6,298 nt of DNA from Candidatus Aminicenantota bacterium (lineage in GTDB: Bacteria; Acidobacteriota; Aminicenantia; Aminicenantales; Aminicenantaceae). The position numbers were made by a program, and so were the translations under genes. The first letter of the stretch is position 1; each line of letters begins with the position of its first letter. Positions 5,427 through 6,298 of this stretch are shown here, in pieces. Where the stretch lies: positions 1 through 6,298 of the forward strand of contig JAFGNQ010000184.1 in assembly GCA_016926925.1 (NCBI GenBank), written 5' to 3'. The notes below the pieces were generated by a model that saw nothing but the letters and a program-made list of their open reading frames with translations, was not told the DNA's origin and made no database searches.

Positions 5427-6276
5427 AGGGCTGAATCGGGAACAGAGGATCGAGACTCTCAGCCAGCAAGCGCAGGCGCCGGTCTTCAGCCTCTGTGAGG
5501 GGAGTGTAGCCGTGGGCCATCTCCAAGGCGCTTCGAAAAAGACGCAGATCTCCGGGAGGGATAACGGCAGTAACCGGCTGCGTCAAGGAGAAACGAAGAG
5601 CGAGATAGGCTTCTTCCGGGTCCAAAATCGGCTGGTACCAACATTTCGGCCAGTGCTTTTTTTGGTCTTCGGACGGCCAAGGCTGTCTGGCCAGGGCTTT
5701 AATGCCGAGAATGCCGATCTTTTTTTCTTTTGCCATTTGAATGACAGCAGGTCCGAAGTCCTTATAAAAACAGGCATAATTGACAGGGAAAAGAATGGTA
5801 TCAAAATCGAATTTCTCCATGGCTCTGAGCGCCGCCTCCGAAGAATGCGCGGAAAAACCGATATAGCGAATCTTTCCCTCTTCTTTGGCTTTAAGAAAAG
5901 CATCTAGGGCGCCGCCTCTGCTTAGGGAACGGTTGACATCCCGTGTTTCGCTGAATCCGTGAAACTGATAAAGATCAATATAGTCGGTCTGCAGTCTTTG
6001 AAGGGATTTGTCGAGCTCTTCTTCCGCTTTTCTTCTGGATCTTTCCAGGGTTTTGCAGGAAAGAAAGACCTGCTCTCTGTAGGGTTTGAGAGCCGGGCCG
6101 AGTACCTCTTCGGCATCATCGTAGGAGGGAGCCACATCAAAATAGTTCACTCCCTGTTCTACGGCGCTGCGGACAATTTCGCGGGCTGTCTGCGGGGATT
6201 CATTCATAACCACAATTCCGCCCAATCCAATGATAGATATTCTCTCTCCAGTCCGGCCGAGAATTCGTCTGGGCAA
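5425..6276 (-). CDS. Aldo/keto reductase family oxidoreductase
   Basis: This is a 283-residue NAD(P)H-dependent oxidoreductase of the aldo/keto reductase superfamily, predicted to be a cytoplasmic TIM barrel. It opens with the usual RRILGRTG-x-IS-x-IGLGG strand. The catalytic tetrad is complete: Asp47 in NYFDVAPSY, Tyr52, Lys75 in LSCKT, and His106 in YQFHGF. YIDLYQ (99-104), IRYIGFSAH (136-144), PVNYACF (164-170), GILGIKALARQPW (188-200) and the cofactor-binding end region VIPPGDLRLFRSALEMA (238-254) follow in normal order. It lacks the C-terminal iron-sulfur extension found in some related reductases. The start is a TTG with AGGAG 7 bases upstream. The frame stays open to the window edge, so a slightly longer N-terminus is possible but unlikely given where family homology begins. 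The substrate is unknown. The gene runs in the same direction as the M20 gene, 564 bases upstream of it. Confidence 0.88.
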   Translation of the reverse strand: MPRRILGRTGERISIIGLGGIVVMNESPQTAREIVRSAVEQGVNYFDVAPSYDDAEEVLGPALKPYREQVFLSCKTLERSRRKAEEELDKSLQRLQTDYIDLYQFHGFSETRDVNRSLSRGGALDAFLKAKEEGKIRYIGFSAHSSEAALRAMEKFDFDTILFPVNYACFYKDFGPAVIQMAKEKKIGILGIKALARQPWPSEDQKKHWPKCWYQPILDPEEAYLALRFSLTQPVTAVIPPGDLRLFRSALEMAHGYTPLTEAEDRRLRLLAESLDPLFPIQP

Positions 6277-6283
6277 AGGCTTT

Positions 6284-6288
6284 CTCCT
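6284..6288 (-). promoter_or_regulatory. Ribosome binding site for TTG start of aldo/keto reductase
   Basis: The minus strand carries AGGAG 7 bases before the TTG at 6276. Together with the position of the family's conserved first strand, it supports the non-ATG start. Any promoter lies beyond the window. Confidence 0.6.
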
Positions 6289-6298
6289 GACCCCTTGA

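Noticed and set aside
5512..5907. 131-codon plus-strand open frame
   Set aside because: It is antisense to the aldo/keto reductase, whose catalytic tetrad and motifs are complete.

Overview
The window carries five genes from a bacterium of roughly balanced base composition. Both a Sec signal peptide and a twin-arginine signal are visible, and strong Shine-Dalgarno sites precede the genes. The gene mix (histidine catabolism, an exported AbgB-like M20 amidohydrolase, a Tat-exported C_GCAxxG_C_C redox protein, an aldo/keto reductase) resembles amino-acid or peptide-using anaerobes of little-studied Gram-negative phyla such as Aminicenantes or other Acidobacteriota. That placement is a low-confidence guess. 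No rRNA, tRNA, CRISPR array, insertion sequence or phage gene was seen.

Layout. Positions 2-997 (+) hold the C-terminal four fifths of hutI (imidazolonepropionase), cut by the window edge. Facing it, with only 9 bases between the two stop codons, is hutH (histidine ammonia-lyase, 2548-1007, -). Three more minus-strand genes lie upstream of hutH: a small Tat-exported cysteine-motif protein (3191-2628), a secreted M20 amidohydrolase related to AbgB (4860-3370), and an aldo/keto reductase (6276-5425). A hairpin followed by a T-rich tail separates the M20 gene from the Tat gene. The Tat gene and hutH are 79 bases apart and could be co-transcribed.

The 564-base gap 4861-5424 has no convincing gene. 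It is rich in signals: a minus-strand promoter candidate and leader for the M20 gene, an overlapping plus-strand promoter candidate with no gene behind it, a GGATGCATCC palindrome, a long interrupted palindrome, a G-run/C-run stem, and a UUCG-capped hairpin on the aldo/keto reductase stop codon.

How the genes may work together. HutH converts histidine to urocanate and ammonia. HutI converts imidazolonepropionate to formiminoglutamate. HutU, which links the two steps, is not in the window. The exported M20 enzyme could release amino acids from acyl- or aryl-amino-acid conjugates outside the cytoplasm; this is inference. The most notable single observation is that the HutH cofactor-forming triad reads Ala-Cys-Gly rather than the usual Ala-Ser-Gly. 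I did not find a clear new multi-gene system. The best candidates for new biology are the HutH variant and the structured non-coding region at 5014-5426.
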